DNA of 64,000 bases, from assembly GCA_963717125.1 (NCBI GenBank), contig CAVQVG010000015.1:1-64000 (forward strand), given 5' to 3'. Source of the stretch: RYN-230 sp963717125. Its GTDB lineage: Bacteria > Actinomycetota > Actinomycetes > Streptosporangiales > Streptosporangiaceae. A program made the position numbers and the translations under genes. Positions 8,526 through 16,319 of this stretch are shown piece by piece. Numbering within the stretch: the stretch's first letter is position 1; every line of letters begins with the position of its first letter. The notes beneath the pieces are model-generated. The model was not told the origin of the DNA, searched no databases, and worked only from the letters and a program-made list of their open reading frames with translations.

Positions 8526-9239
8526 TCAGCGCCTGGTGACGAAGACGTGCGACGCCACCAGACGAGGCAACTCCGCTGTGACACTGCCGACCCTGTCCTC
8601 ACTGGTCACCCGCACACCGTCGTCGCTGACCGCGAGCGTGACCTCGCGTCCGGGTTGTATCCCGATCCGCTTGAGTTTAAGCATGAGCGACGGGTCGCTC
8701 TGGACTTGTTCACTGATCCGGCGCACCGTAACCGGCGCGGCCAGGCTCGCCGCGACCGTGGTCATCGCTTCGGCCATCTGCTGGCCCGCGGCCTCCGCCC
8801 GCTGCTGCGTGTCGCGCGGCACGCCGAGCTCCTCCAGCCCCGGGATGATGTTGCCGTGCGGGCAGCAGACCGGGTAGTCCAGCAGCTGTACCAGCCGCCG
8901 CTCCACGTTCTCGGAGATCACGTGCTCCCAGCGGCAGGCTTCGACGTGCACGTCTTCCCAGGGCAGCCCGATGACGCCGACCAGCAGGCATTCGGCCAGC
9001 CGGTGTTTACGCATCACCCGCATGGCCAGTGTGCGGCCGGCATCGCTCAGCGCGAGCTGACGGTCGCCCTCGACCTTCAGCAGGCCGGCCCGCTCCATCC
9101 GGCTCACGGTCTGGCTGACGGTCGGCCCGCTCTGCGACAGCCGCTCGGCGATCCGCGCGCGCAGCGGGACGATGCCCTCCTCTTCCAGCTCGAAGATGGT
9201 GCGGAGGTACATCTCGGTCGTGTCGATGAGCCCGTGCAC
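8526..9239 (-). CDS. DtxR/IdeR-family metal-dependent regulator
   Basis: A 237-residue metal-responsive repressor. The N-terminal winged helix is GLIDTTEMYLRTIFELEEEG followed by the recognition region QSGPTVSQTVSRMERAGL. The dimerisation/metal domain contains LLVGVIGLPWEDVHVEACRWEHVIS and the PVCCPHGNIIPG segment, including the Cys, His and Glu ligands expected for Fe(II)/Mn(II). A C-terminal SH3-like domain completes the IdeR/DmdR architecture. The GTG giving VHGLIDTTE fits family N-termini; a GTG eight codons upstream would run through the purine-rich ribosome binding site. It should repress iron uptake and storage genes when iron is plentiful. Confidence 0.92.
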   Translation of the reverse strand: MHGLIDTTEMYLRTIFELEEEGIVPLRARIAERLSQSGPTVSQTVSRMERAGLLKVEGDRQLALSDAGRTLAMRVMRKHRLAECLLVGVIGLPWEDVHVEACRWEHVISENVERRLVQLLDYPVCCPHGNIIPGLEELGVPRDTQQRAEAAGQQMAEAMTTVAASLAAPVTVRRISEQVQSDPSLMLKLKRIGIQPGREVTLAVSDDGVRVTSEDRVGSVTAELPRLVASHVFVTRR

Positions 9240-9269
9240 CGTATTGGCGACCTCCCTCCTCACCTGATG

Positions 9270-9920
9270 CTACGGCGACAAACGCTCTACTACCCACGTC
9301 TGCCCGCTGCGCCGGAAGCGGATCCGGTCGTGCATCCGGTTGGGCTGGCCCTGCCAGAACTCCATCACCTCCGGGTGGACCCGGTAGCCGCCCCAGAAAT
9401 CGGGCATCGGCACCGCGGTTCCTTCCGGCCAGCGCTGCTCCAGCTCCTGGTAGCGCTCGTCCAGTTCGGCCCGGGAGGGCAGCACCGTCAACTGCCTGCT
9501 GGCCCAGGCGGCGAGCTGCGAGCCGCGCGCGCGGGAGTGGAAGTAAGGCTCGCTCTCGCTGACCGACATCGCCGTTACGGTGCCCTCGATGATCACCTGC
9601 CGCTGCATCGGGTACCAGGGGAAAAGCAAGCCCGCCCGGGGCTGCTGCGCCAGCTGGCGGCCCTTGGTCGAGGTGCGGTTGGTGTAGAAGACGAAGCCCG
9701 CAGGGCCGTGCTGCTTGAGCAGCACGGTGCGGGCCCGGGGCTGGCCGCTCGCGGAGACCGTGGCCAGCACCATCGCGGTGGGCTCGGGCAGCCCGGCGTC
9801 GAACACGGCCGACAGCCACCCGTCGAACAGGTCCAGCGGGTCGGCCGGGACGGTGGCCTCGTCAAGGCCGCGCCACGACCGCGGCGGATGAGGGAACGGT
9901 TCCACGGGAATGATCCTCAC
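9270..9920 (-). CDS. pdxH: pyridoxamine 5'-phosphate oxidase
   Basis: About 216 residues. It oxidises pyridoxine or pyridoxamine 5'-phosphate to pyridoxal 5'-phosphate with FMN and O2. Signatures are AMVLATVSASGQPRARTVLL, FYTNRTSTKGRQLA, ALLFPW-like GLLFPWYPMQRQV, EPYFHSRARGSQLAAWAS and the C-terminal DRIRFRRSGQTW...RLSP. The start is uncertain: the GTG at 9920 leaves about 25 residues before ADPLDLFDGW, close to the family norm, but there is no clear ribosome binding site. It is divergent from citrate synthase. Nearby PLP users include SerC. Confidence 0.93.
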   Translation of the reverse strand: MRIIPVEPFPHPPRSWRGLDEATVPADPLDLFDGWLSAVFDAGLPEPTAMVLATVSASGQPRARTVLLKQHGPAGFVFYTNRTSTKGRQLAQQPRAGLLFPWYPMQRQVIIEGTVTAMSVSESEPYFHSRARGSQLAAWASRQLTVLPSRAELDERYQELEQRWPEGTAVPMPDFWGGYRVHPEVMEFWQGQPNRMHDRIRFRRSGQTWVVERLSP

Positions 9921-10151
9921 ACAATGCGGGCACTGCTCGCGGCCGCCCCGGGCCGTGGCCGTCCAGGTGGCCGTGGCGGCCGTGCGCCAGCGTGGCATGT
10001 GTCACGATGCGAACTCATAGCGGAATATGGTTCGGTCAGGGTTGACTTGACCGGAATGACCCGCGGTTGCCGTGCCGCGGCATCAGCACGGGGCCGTGCC
10101 ACACCCAGGCACAAGCTCCGCACGGCTCACAAGGACACGGAGGTCCGCCTA

Positions 10152-11258
10152 ATGTCCGATTTCGTACCTGGGCTGGAAGGCGTCGTTGCCTTCGAGACGT
10201 CCATCGCGGAGCCCGACCGCGAGGGTGGCGCGCTGCGCTACCGGGGAGTGGATATCGAGGAGCTCGTCGGCCACGTGTCGTTCGGCCATGTCTGGGGCCT
10301 GCTGGTGGACAACGAGTTCGCCCCCGGGCTGCCGCCAGCCGAGCCGTACCCGATCCCGGTGCACTCCGGTGACATCCGGGTGGACGTGCAGAGCGCGCTG
10401 GCCATGCTGGCCCCGGCTTGGGGCATGCACCAGCTGCTCGACATCGACGACAAGCAGGCCCGTGACGACCTCGCTCGGGCGTCGGTGATGGCGCTGTCCT
10501 TCGTGGCCCAGTCCGCTCGCGGACAGGGGCTCCCCCCGGTCCCGCAGTACCGGGTGGACGAGGCGCGCACCATCGTCGAGCGGTTCATGATCCGCTGGCG
10601 CGGCGAACCTGACCCGCGCCACGTCAAGGCGGTGGACGCCTACTGGACGTCAGCCGCGGAGCACGGGATGAACGCGTCCACGTTCACCGCGCGGGTCATC
10701 GCGTCGACCGGCGCCGACGTGGCCGCTGCCCTGTCCGGGGCAGTCGGCGCGATGTCGGGGCCGCTGCACGGCGGCGCGCCGGCCCGGGTGCTGTCGATGA
10801 TCGAGGAAGTCGAGCGGACCGGGGACGCGGTCAAGTACGTCAAGTCCGCGCTCGACCGCGGCGACCGGCTGATGGGCTTCGGGCACCGGGTGTACCGGGC
10901 CGAGGACCCCCGGGCCCGGGTGCTGCGCCGCACCGCCCGTGATCTCGGCGCGCCGCGCTACGACGTGGCGGTGGCCCTGGAGGACGCGGCCCTGGCCGAA
11001 CTGCACGCCCGCCGGCCAGACCGCGTGCTGGCCACGAACGTGGAGTTCTGGGCGGCTATCGTGCTGGACTTCGCCGAGGTCCCAGCGCACATGTTCACCT
11101 CCATGTTCACCTGCGCCCGGACCGCCGGCTGGGCCGCGCACATCCTGGAGCAGAAGCAGACCGGACGGCTGGTCCGGCCCAGCGCCCGGTACGTAGGCCC
11201 GGCGTCCCGCCCGGTGAGCAGCGTGCCCGGCGCGGACCAGGTGTTCGACGAGGTGTGA
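10152..11258 (+). CDS. citA: citrate synthase
   Basis: A 368-residue citrate synthase of the shorter type II/2-methylcitrate-like class common in actinobacteria. Catalytic His residues are in SGPLHGGAPARV and MGFGHRVYRAEDPR; the downstream region carries the catalytic Asp. It condenses oxaloacetate and acetyl-CoA at the entry to the TCA cycle, and some members of this class prefer propionyl-CoA. The ATG was chosen because GGAGG lies about eight bases upstream and MSDFVPGLEGVVAFET is the usual N-terminus. A much longer in-frame ORF reads back into pdxH and is not coding. Confidence 0.94.
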   Translation: MSDFVPGLEGVVAFETSIAEPDREGGALRYRGVDIEELVGHVSFGHVWGLLVDNEFAPGLPPAEPYPIPVHSGDIRVDVQSALAMLAPAWGMHQLLDIDDKQARDDLARASVMALSFVAQSARGQGLPPVPQYRVDEARTIVERFMIRWRGEPDPRHVKAVDAYWTSAAEHGMNASTFTARVIASTGADVAAALSGAVGAMSGPLHGGAPARVLSMIEEVERTGDAVKYVKSALDRGDRLMGFGHRVYRAEDPRARVLRRTARDLGAPRYDVAVALEDAALAELHARRPDRVLATNVEFWAAIVLDFAEVPAHMFTSMFTCARTAGWAAHILEQKQTGRLVRPSARYVGPASRPVSSVPGADQVFDEV

Positions 11259-11328
11259 GCCGGGGGCGACCAGCAGGCGCGGGTGAGGCGAGGCACGCCG
11301 CAGTCGTGTGCTCGCCGAGCCCACGTTC

Positions 11329-11375
11329 GGCGCGAAGCGGCGATCGGGGGGTCCAGGGGGGTCGTCCCCCCGGAA
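11329..11375 (+). repeat. G-run palindromic intergenic repeat, copy 1
   Basis: A 47-bp unit starting GGCGCGAAGCGGCGATC, then GGGGGGTCC and a GGGGGG/CCCCCC hairpin, ending just before the serC start. Copies at 44915-44962 and 45777-45857 share the same head and hairpin. Confidence 0.7.
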
Positions 11376-11387
11376 TAGCATGGCGCC

Positions 11388-12506
11388 GTGACCGACATCG
11401 TCATTCCCGCTGAGATCCGGCCCGCCGACGGGCGCTTCGGCTGCGGTCCGTCCAAGGTGCGCCCGGAGCAACTGGCCGCGCTCGCCGCCTCGGGCCCGCG
11501 CTACCTGGGCACCTCACACCGGCAGGCCCCGGTCCGGTCGCTGGTGCGGCGGGCCCGCGAGGGCCTGGCCGAGCTGTTCCAGCTACCCGATGGGTACCAG
11601 GTCGTGCTGGGCAACGGCGGCACCACCGCGTTCTGGGAGATCGCCGCGTTCGGCCTAGTCCAGGACAAGTCGCAGCACCTGGCGTTCGGCGAGTTCTCGG
11701 CCAAGTTCGCCGCCGTGACCGAGGCCGCGCCGTGGCTGGCTGACCCGGTGGTGATCGCCTCGGATCCCGGCACACACCCCGCGCCGCGCGCCGAGGCCGG
11801 CGTGGACACCTACGCGCTGACCCACAACGAGACGTCAACGGGCGTGGCCATGCCGGTCCGCCGCGTTCCGGGTGCCGATCCGGGCGCCCTGGTCATCGTG
11901 GACGCGACGAGCGGGGCCGGTGGCCTGCCGGTCGAAGCCGGCGAGTGTGACGTGTACTACTTCGCCCCCCAGAAGTGCTTCGGCTCGGACGGCGGGCTCT
12001 GGCTGGCCCTGATGTCCCCGGCCGCACTGGACCGGGCCGCGCGGATCGCGGGCAGCGGCCGGTACATCCCGGAGTTCTTCTCGCTGCCCGTCGCCATCGA
12101 CAACTCGGCCAAACAGCAGACCTACAACACCCCGTCCGTGGCCACCTTGCTGCTGCTGGTCGAGCAGGTGGACTGGCTGCTCAGCCACGGCGGGCTGGGC
12201 TGGGCGGTGGGACGGACCGCGGACTCCTCGTCCCGGCTGTACACCTGGGCGGAGAAAGCGCCGTATGCCACCCCGTTCGTGGCCGACCCGGCGCAACGGT
12301 CGCAGGTGGTGGGCACCATCGACTTCGCCGACGGCGTGGATGCCGCGGCCGTGGCGGCCACGCTGCGGGCCAACGGCATCGTGGACACCGAGCCCTATCG
12401 CAAGCTCGGCCGCAACCAGCTGCGTATCGGTATGTTCCCCGCGGTGGACCCGGCCGACGTAGAGGCGCTGACCAACTGCGTCGACTACGTCGTGGAAAGG
12501 TTGTAG
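11388..12506 (+). CDS. serC: phosphoserine aminotransferase
   Basis: A 372-residue class V aminotransferase of the actinobacterial SerC type. It converts 3-phosphohydroxypyruvate and glutamate to phosphoserine in serine biosynthesis. The PLP-binding Lys is in YYFAPQKCFGSDGGLW (near residue 195), with the phosphate-contacting GNGGTTAFWE and the DATSGAGGLPV segment carrying the PLP-stacking Asp. The start is GTG, giving VTDIVIPAEIRPADGRFGCGPSKV. It lies 130 bp after citrate synthase with a palindromic repeat between, so transcription may be independent. Confidence 0.95.
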   Translation: MTDIVIPAEIRPADGRFGCGPSKVRPEQLAALAASGPRYLGTSHRQAPVRSLVRRAREGLAELFQLPDGYQVVLGNGGTTAFWEIAAFGLVQDKSQHLAFGEFSAKFAAVTEAAPWLADPVVIASDPGTHPAPRAEAGVDTYALTHNETSTGVAMPVRRVPGADPGALVIVDATSGAGGLPVEAGECDVYYFAPQKCFGSDGGLWLALMSPAALDRAARIAGSGRYIPEFFSLPVAIDNSAKQQTYNTPSVATLLLLVEQVDWLLSHGGLGWAVGRTADSSSRLYTWAEKAPYATPFVADPAQRSQVVGTIDFADGVDAAAVAATLRANGIVDTEPYRKLGRNQLRIGMFPAVDPADVEALTNCVDYVVERL

Positions 12507-12545
12507 CGGGCCGGGCTGGCGGCTGGCCGGGCGACCGGCCGGCGG

Positions 12546-12629
12546 TCAGCGCAGCACCGCGCCGATGAGCGCCCCGGCGACCAGGATTATCAGCACCGTG
12601 GGCAGCAACCACCGGTTCGTGCGGATCAC
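12546..12629 (-). CDS. possible 27-residue membrane peptide
   Basis: A GTG-initiated ORF of 27 codons. A short basic head (MIRTNRW) precedes one hydrophobic helix LLPTVLIILVAGALIGAVL and a terminal Arg. Third positions are G/C-rich and the peptide looks like a single-pass membrane microprotein. There is no convincing ribosome binding site and I recognise no family. It lies in the gap between serC and the TetR remnant. Confidence 0.35.
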   Translation of the reverse strand: MIRTNRWLLPTVLIILVAGALIGAVLR

Positions 12630-12669
12630 AGCTCGCAGCCTATGCCAGCCCAGCCAGCGCCGGGCGACG

Positions 12670-13270
12670 TCAAGGGCTGGGCGCGAGCATTCCCTCCAGC
12701 ATGGCCGCCAGCAGCCGGGCGACGCGCGGTTCGACGTCTACGACCGCATGGGCGAGGCGAGGGTCGCTCCGGTAAAGCGCGGCGACCTCAGGCCCGGGCG
12801 TCGCCATCTGCCAGAACGCCCCCGACATCGCGGTCGCGGCCGCGATGAGGTCAACGCCGTCGCGCTCGGTCAGCCCGGGCAGCAGACGCCGCACCACCGC
12901 CACGATCGCGGCGACCTCGGCCAGGGTGACGAGCTTGAAGGCGCGCACTGCGGCCAGCGAAACGTGGCGCTCCAGGTTGAGCGGCGCCTGCGCCAGCAGG
13001 TCGCAGAACAACCCGCGGGCCGCCAGCGTGCTCGCGAACACTCTGGCCACGGCCGCCGGCGTCGGAGCCGCGAGCTCCTCGAGCCCCGCGCGCAGCGCCG
13101 TCGACCACTCGCGCCACCCGTCCGCGGTCAGCCGCAGGAAGATCTCTTCCCGCGTCTCGAAGTAACGCAGCAACGCCGACTTGTGCATGCCGACCGCCTC
13201 GCCGATGTCGGTCAGCGTGATCTGCCGGATGCCGCGCTCAGCCCCCAGCGTGCGCCAGAACCCCGACGGT
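12670..13270 (-). pseudogene. TetR-family regulator, 5' end lost
   Basis: Most of a TetR regulator is present. The second half of the helix-turn-helix reads LTDIGEAVGMHKSALLRYFETREEIFLRL, followed by a ligand-binding domain to a normal C-terminus. Upstream of AERGIRQITLTDIG only WRTLG remains recognisable; the first helix and start codon are missing. They are replaced by DNA that reads, on the other strand, as the 3' end of a short-chain dehydrogenase gene. A longer open frame continues to 13413 but uses the antisense of that fragment. The gene is therefore probably non-functional, unless the fused N-terminus is tolerated. Confidence 0.7.
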
Positions 13271-13489
13271 CCCCCGGGCGACCCCGTACGCGCGGCCGGG
13301 ATTCTCGTCCAGGTGGCCAAGCGCCGCGACATCCCGTACCACCTGCCGCTCGGCGTGACCGCGGCCGAGGGGTCGATCCGGCTCGACGAGCAACTCCTGG
13401 CCGAGGACCGCAACTGGCGCGCCGTCAGCCGCTCCGCCGACTCCGGCGAGCCCTACCCGGCCGAGTTCCCGCCCGACACGGCCGACTGA
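13271..13489 (+). pseudogene. 3' remnant of a short-chain dehydrogenase/reductase gene
   Basis: The plus frame from about 13271 reads PPGDPVRAAGILVQVAK, then YHLPLGVTAAEGSIRLDEQL, and ends normally after a polar tail. This matches the C-terminal end of classical SDR oxidoreductases (the GDPxxAA segment and PLG turn). The Rossmann fold and catalytic Tyr/Lys are absent, because the 5' part is replaced by the truncated TetR gene on the opposite strand. The junction lies near 13265-13275. Family assignment is by pattern only. Confidence 0.55.
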
Positions 13490-13501
13490 ACCAGCCGGGG
13501 T

Positions 13502-14119
13502 TCACGGTTCTGGGGTGGGCACGGCCGGGACGCGCAGCGGCCAGCTAGCCAGGGTCTCGTGCCGGGGCAGGCGCGACTGGGCCCCGTCGGCCGCCGGGTC
13601 GTCGTGGCGGCCCGGCAGGTGGCTGCGGATCAGGTAGATCTGCGGCGCGGTCCACGGGCTGCCCGCGTACTCGGACAGGCCCGCCACCAGGGCGCGCGCG
13701 TCCACCGGGGCGCGGCACCGGGCCAGCGTGAGATGCGGCTGGAACCGCCTGCCCTCCTCGGCCGGGGGCGCGCCGGCCCGCCGCGCGCCGGCCGCTACTG
13801 AGTCGGCCAGCGCGGCCAGCGCCCGCCGCTCCCCGTGCACGCCGGTCCACAGCACCCGGGCCCGGGCCGCGCCGGGGAACGTGCCTGCCCCGCCCAGCGC
13901 CAGGGACAGCGACGGATGCCGCGCCGCGGCGCGCTCCAGCCGGGGCATCAGCCGGGCCACGACGACCTCATTCACCTCGCCGAGAAAGGCCAGCGTGAGA
14001 TGCCAGGCTTCGCGGTGAGTCCAGCGCAGGTCGGGCCAGGCCTCGCGGAGCGGGGCTACCGCTCCCTCCAGTTCGCCGGCCACCTCATCCGGGATGCCCA
14101 CCGCGACGAACAACCGCAT
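13502..14119 (-). CDS. thpR: RNA 2',3'-cyclic phosphodiesterase (2'-5' RNA ligase family)
   Basis: A 205-residue 2H phosphoesterase. Both catalytic HxTx motifs are present: HLTLAFLG (near residue 40) and HLTLARCR (near residue 130). MRLFVAVGIPDEV is the typical ThpR start. Members hydrolyse 2',3'-cyclic phosphates on RNA and ligate certain tRNA halves in vitro; the physiological role is unclear. It is the last gene before the MFS/MarR operon on the same strand. Confidence 0.92.
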   Translation of the reverse strand: MRLFVAVGIPDEVAGELEGAVAPLREAWPDLRWTHREAWHLTLAFLGEVNEVVVARLMPRLERAAARHPSLSLALGGAGTFPGAARARVLWTGVHGERRALAALADSVAAGARRAGAPPAEEGRRFQPHLTLARCRAPVDARALVAGLSEYAGSPWTAPQIYLIRSHLPGRHDDPAADGAQSRLPRHETLASWPLRVPAVPTPEP

Positions 14120-14151
14120 AGGTCATTCGTAGCATCTCCGGGCCGCCGGGC

Positions 14152-15429
14152 TCAGGCGACCAACCGGGCCAGTTCGCGCGGGTGCACCGCGCGCAGCACG
14201 CCAACCCCTCGGCGCCGGGCCACGAGCAGGCCGATGACCGCCGCGGCCACGGCCGAGATGACGCCCCCAGCCAGCAGGCTCATCCGCGGGCCGAACTGCT
14301 CGGCCACCCAGCCGACCAGCAGCGACCCGAACGGGGCGCCGCCCAGGAAGACCAGCATGTACAGGCCCATCACCCGGCCGCGCATGTCCTGCGCGGAACT
14401 CAGCTGGACCACCGAGTTGGCCGCCGTGCTGAGCGTGAGCAGGGTGAGCCCGGTCGGTACCAGCAGGACCAGGAACAGCCAGAACGACGGCATCAGCGCG
14501 GTGGCCACTTCGAGCGCCCCGAAGGCGAACGCGGCGATCACCAGCAGCCGCAGCCCGGGCCTGCCCCGGCGGGCCGCCAGCAGCGCGCCGGCCAGGGCGC
14601 CGGCCGCGAACACAGCTGAGGCGATGCCGAACGCGGTGGCCCCGGTGTGGAACACCTGCCGCGACATCAGCGCGTTGGTCACCTGGAAGTTCATTCCGAA
14701 CGTGGCCACGAAGAAGATCAGCACCATCGGCATCAGCAGGGCCGGCGTGGACCACACGTAACGCAGCCCCTCGCGCAGCTGGCCCTTGGCCCTTGGCACC
14801 GGAGTGGCCGGGTACAGCTCATCGGGCCGCATCAGCTTGAGGCCGACGAGCACCGCGACGTAGGAGGCGGCGTTGACGAAGAACGCAGCCGGAGTGCCGA
14901 CCGCGCCGATGACCAGCCCGGCAGCGGCAGGCCCGGCAATCCGCGCCAGGTTGAAGATGGCACTGTTCAACGCGATGGCGTTAGGCATATCGGTCCGGCC
15001 GACCATCTCGGTCACGAAGGCCTGCCTGGCCGGGTTGTCGAACAGGGTGGCCAGGCCGAGGCCGAAAGCGAGCGCGTAGACCTGCCAGATGCGGACCGCG
15101 CCGGTGATGGCCAGCAAGCCCAGGACGAGCGCGAGCAGCCCCATGGCTGACTGGGTCAGCATCAGGATGCGCCGCTTCGGGTACCGGTCGGCGATCGCGC
15201 CGCCCCAGGGGCTGACCAGCATGGGCAGGAATTGCAGCCCGGTCGCGATGCCCAGCGCGGTGCCGCTGCCGTGGGTGAGCTCGAGGACCAGCCAGTCCTG
15301 CGCCACCCGCTGCATCCAGGTGCCGCTGTTGGAGATGACCTGCCCGGTGGCGAACAGCCGGTAGTTGCGGGTGCCCAGCGACCGGAAGGTGCGCAGCCGG
15401 GACCGCCCGTGGTTGGCGGGCTGGCTCAG
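14152..15429 (-). CDS. MFS transporter
   Basis: About 425 residues with 11-12 predicted membrane helices; SLGTRNYRLFATGQVISNSGTWMQ is a standard beginning of the EntS/TetA-like MFS group. The loop DRYPKRRILM between helices 2 and 3 matches the MFS signature. Between the stop of the MarR gene and the first helix there is no ATG, GTG or TTG in frame. A CTG overlapping the MarR stop (CTGA) at 15429 is the best candidate start, implying translational coupling. MarR control and position suggest drug or metabolite efflux. Confidence 0.85.
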   Translation of the reverse strand: MSQPANHGRSRLRTFRSLGTRNYRLFATGQVISNSGTWMQRVAQDWLVLELTHGSGTALGIATGLQFLPMLVSPWGGAIADRYPKRRILMLTQSAMGLLALVLGLLAITGAVRIWQVYALAFGLGLATLFDNPARQAFVTEMVGRTDMPNAIALNSAIFNLARIAGPAAAGLVIGAVGTPAAFFVNAASYVAVLVGLKLMRPDELYPATPVPRAKGQLREGLRYVWSTPALLMPMVLIFFVATFGMNFQVTNALMSRQVFHTGATAFGIASAVFAAGALAGALLAARRGRPGLRLLVIAAFAFGALEVATALMPSFWLFLVLLVPTGLTLLTLSTAANSVVQLSSAQDMRGRVMGLYMLVFLGGAPFGSLLVGWVAEQFGPRMSLLAGGVISAVAAAVIGLLVARRRGVGVLRAVHPRELARLVA

Positions 15430-15878
15430 GACTGGCTGAGCTTCTCCAGGATCGGGGCGGCCGCCCGGAGCGTCGCCCGCTCCTGCGGCGTCAGCTCGTT
15501 CAGCCGTTTCGCCAGCCAGGCATCCCGGCGTCGGCGCGACCTGACCACCAGTTCCCGGCCCGCTGGGGTCACGGTCAGCACGACCTGGCGCCGGTCGGTA
15601 GCATGCGCGGTCCGCGTGACCAGCTGCCATTCCTCCAGCGCGGCGATGACGCGGGTCATCGATGGTGGCTGCACCCGCTCGTGACTGGCCAGCTCGCCCG
15701 GGCTCATCGGGCCCTGCTTCTCCAGCGTCGCCAGCGCGGCGAACTGGGTGTCTGACAGCACCGGCTCCACCTGCCCGGGCGCGATCCGCTCGACCCGCAG
15801 CCGCCGGGCCAGGCGGCTCACCGAGATCCGGAGCGTTGTTGCCAGGCCCGCGTCGGACCTGGTCGGTGTGGACGTCAT
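15426..15878 (-). CDS. MarR-family transcriptional regulator
   Basis: A 150-residue MarR protein. The winged helix covers LSDTQFAALATLEKQGPMSPGELASHERVQPPSMTRVIAALEE, with the wing TRTAHATDRRQVVLTVTPAG. The N- and C-terminal helices form the dimer interface. It heads a two-gene operon with the MFS transporter, whose coding region begins at its stop codon. A promoter and a pair of inverted TTGCTAACG half-sites lie immediately upstream, consistent with autorepression relieved by the transported compound. Confidence 0.93.
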   Translation of the reverse strand: MTSTPTRSDAGLATTLRISVSRLARRLRVERIAPGQVEPVLSDTQFAALATLEKQGPMSPGELASHERVQPPSMTRVIAALEEWQLVTRTAHATDRRQVVLTVTPAGRELVVRSRRRRDAWLAKRLNELTPQERATLRAAAPILEKLSQS

Positions 15879-15902
15879 TTTGATTAGCCTGAGTCATTAC
15901 TT

Positions 15903-15949
15903 TTGCTAACGATATGCGGCACGGCGGCATTCCGTCAAACCGTTAGCAA
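15903..15949 (-). promoter_or_regulatory. marR promoter flanked by inverted operator half-sites
   Basis: On the minus strand TTGACG (15938-15933) and TATCGT (15914-15909) are separated by 18 bases, giving a sigma-A-like promoter with a start about 24 bases before the marR ATG. A 9-bp element TTGCTAACG at 15903-15911 and its exact complement CGTTAGCAA at 15941-15949 bracket this promoter. They are probably MarR operator sites. Confidence 0.55.
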
Positions 15950-16019
15950 GGCGAACGGGTGGGCACCCCGAGGGGGTGTGGGACAAGTACACCATGCGAA
16001 CGGGGGCTAGCCTGGACCG

Positions 16020-16313
16020 GTGACCAGGAAACTTCGTCCCGCGCCGTCGCCGCTCGAGGCGAACGACCGGCTGGTTACCGCGGTCATCACCGGCGCCTGG
16101 GTGATCGGCCTGATCAGCGTGCTGGTGTTGCGCCAGCACCTGGCCCCGAGCCAGCGCTGGTGGGTGTGGACCTGCTCGGTCGGCGTGTGCATGGGCCTGT
16201 TCGGGCTGTGGTACGTGCCCCGGCTGAAGCGGTCCCGGGCCAGGGCAGCCGAGCGCCGCGCCCAAGCCGAAGCCCAGGCCCAGGTCCGGGCTGGCGGTGA
16301 CCAGGCGGGGTAG
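16020..16313 (+). CDS. DUF2530 small membrane protein
   Basis: A 97-residue actinobacterial protein with a GTG start. SPLEANDR begins the conserved domain, followed by helix VITGAWVIGLISVLVL and helix WWVWTCSVGVCMGLFGLWYV, with a basic Ala/Arg/Gln-rich tail. It is probably an inner-membrane protein with both ends cytosolic. The function of DUF2530 is unknown. It is convergent with the DUF3027 gene, six bases away; this neighbourhood with MarR, MFS and ThpR is shared by many actinobacteria. Confidence 0.85.
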   Translation: MTRKLRPAPSPLEANDRLVTAVITGAWVIGLISVLVLRQHLAPSQRWWVWTCSVGVCMGLFGLWYVPRLKRSRARAAERRAQAEAQAQVRAGGDQAG

Positions 16314-16319
16314 CTGCGG

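Noticed and set aside
10040..10065. CGGTCA-N9-TGACCG inverted repeat upstream of citrate synthase
   Set aside because: The arms are only 6 bp and the position relative to a promoter is unclear; too weak to call as an operator.
8547..10151. A long in-frame extension upstream of citrate synthase
   Set aside because: It reads antisense through dtxR and pdxH. The family start with a good ribosome binding site is at 10152.
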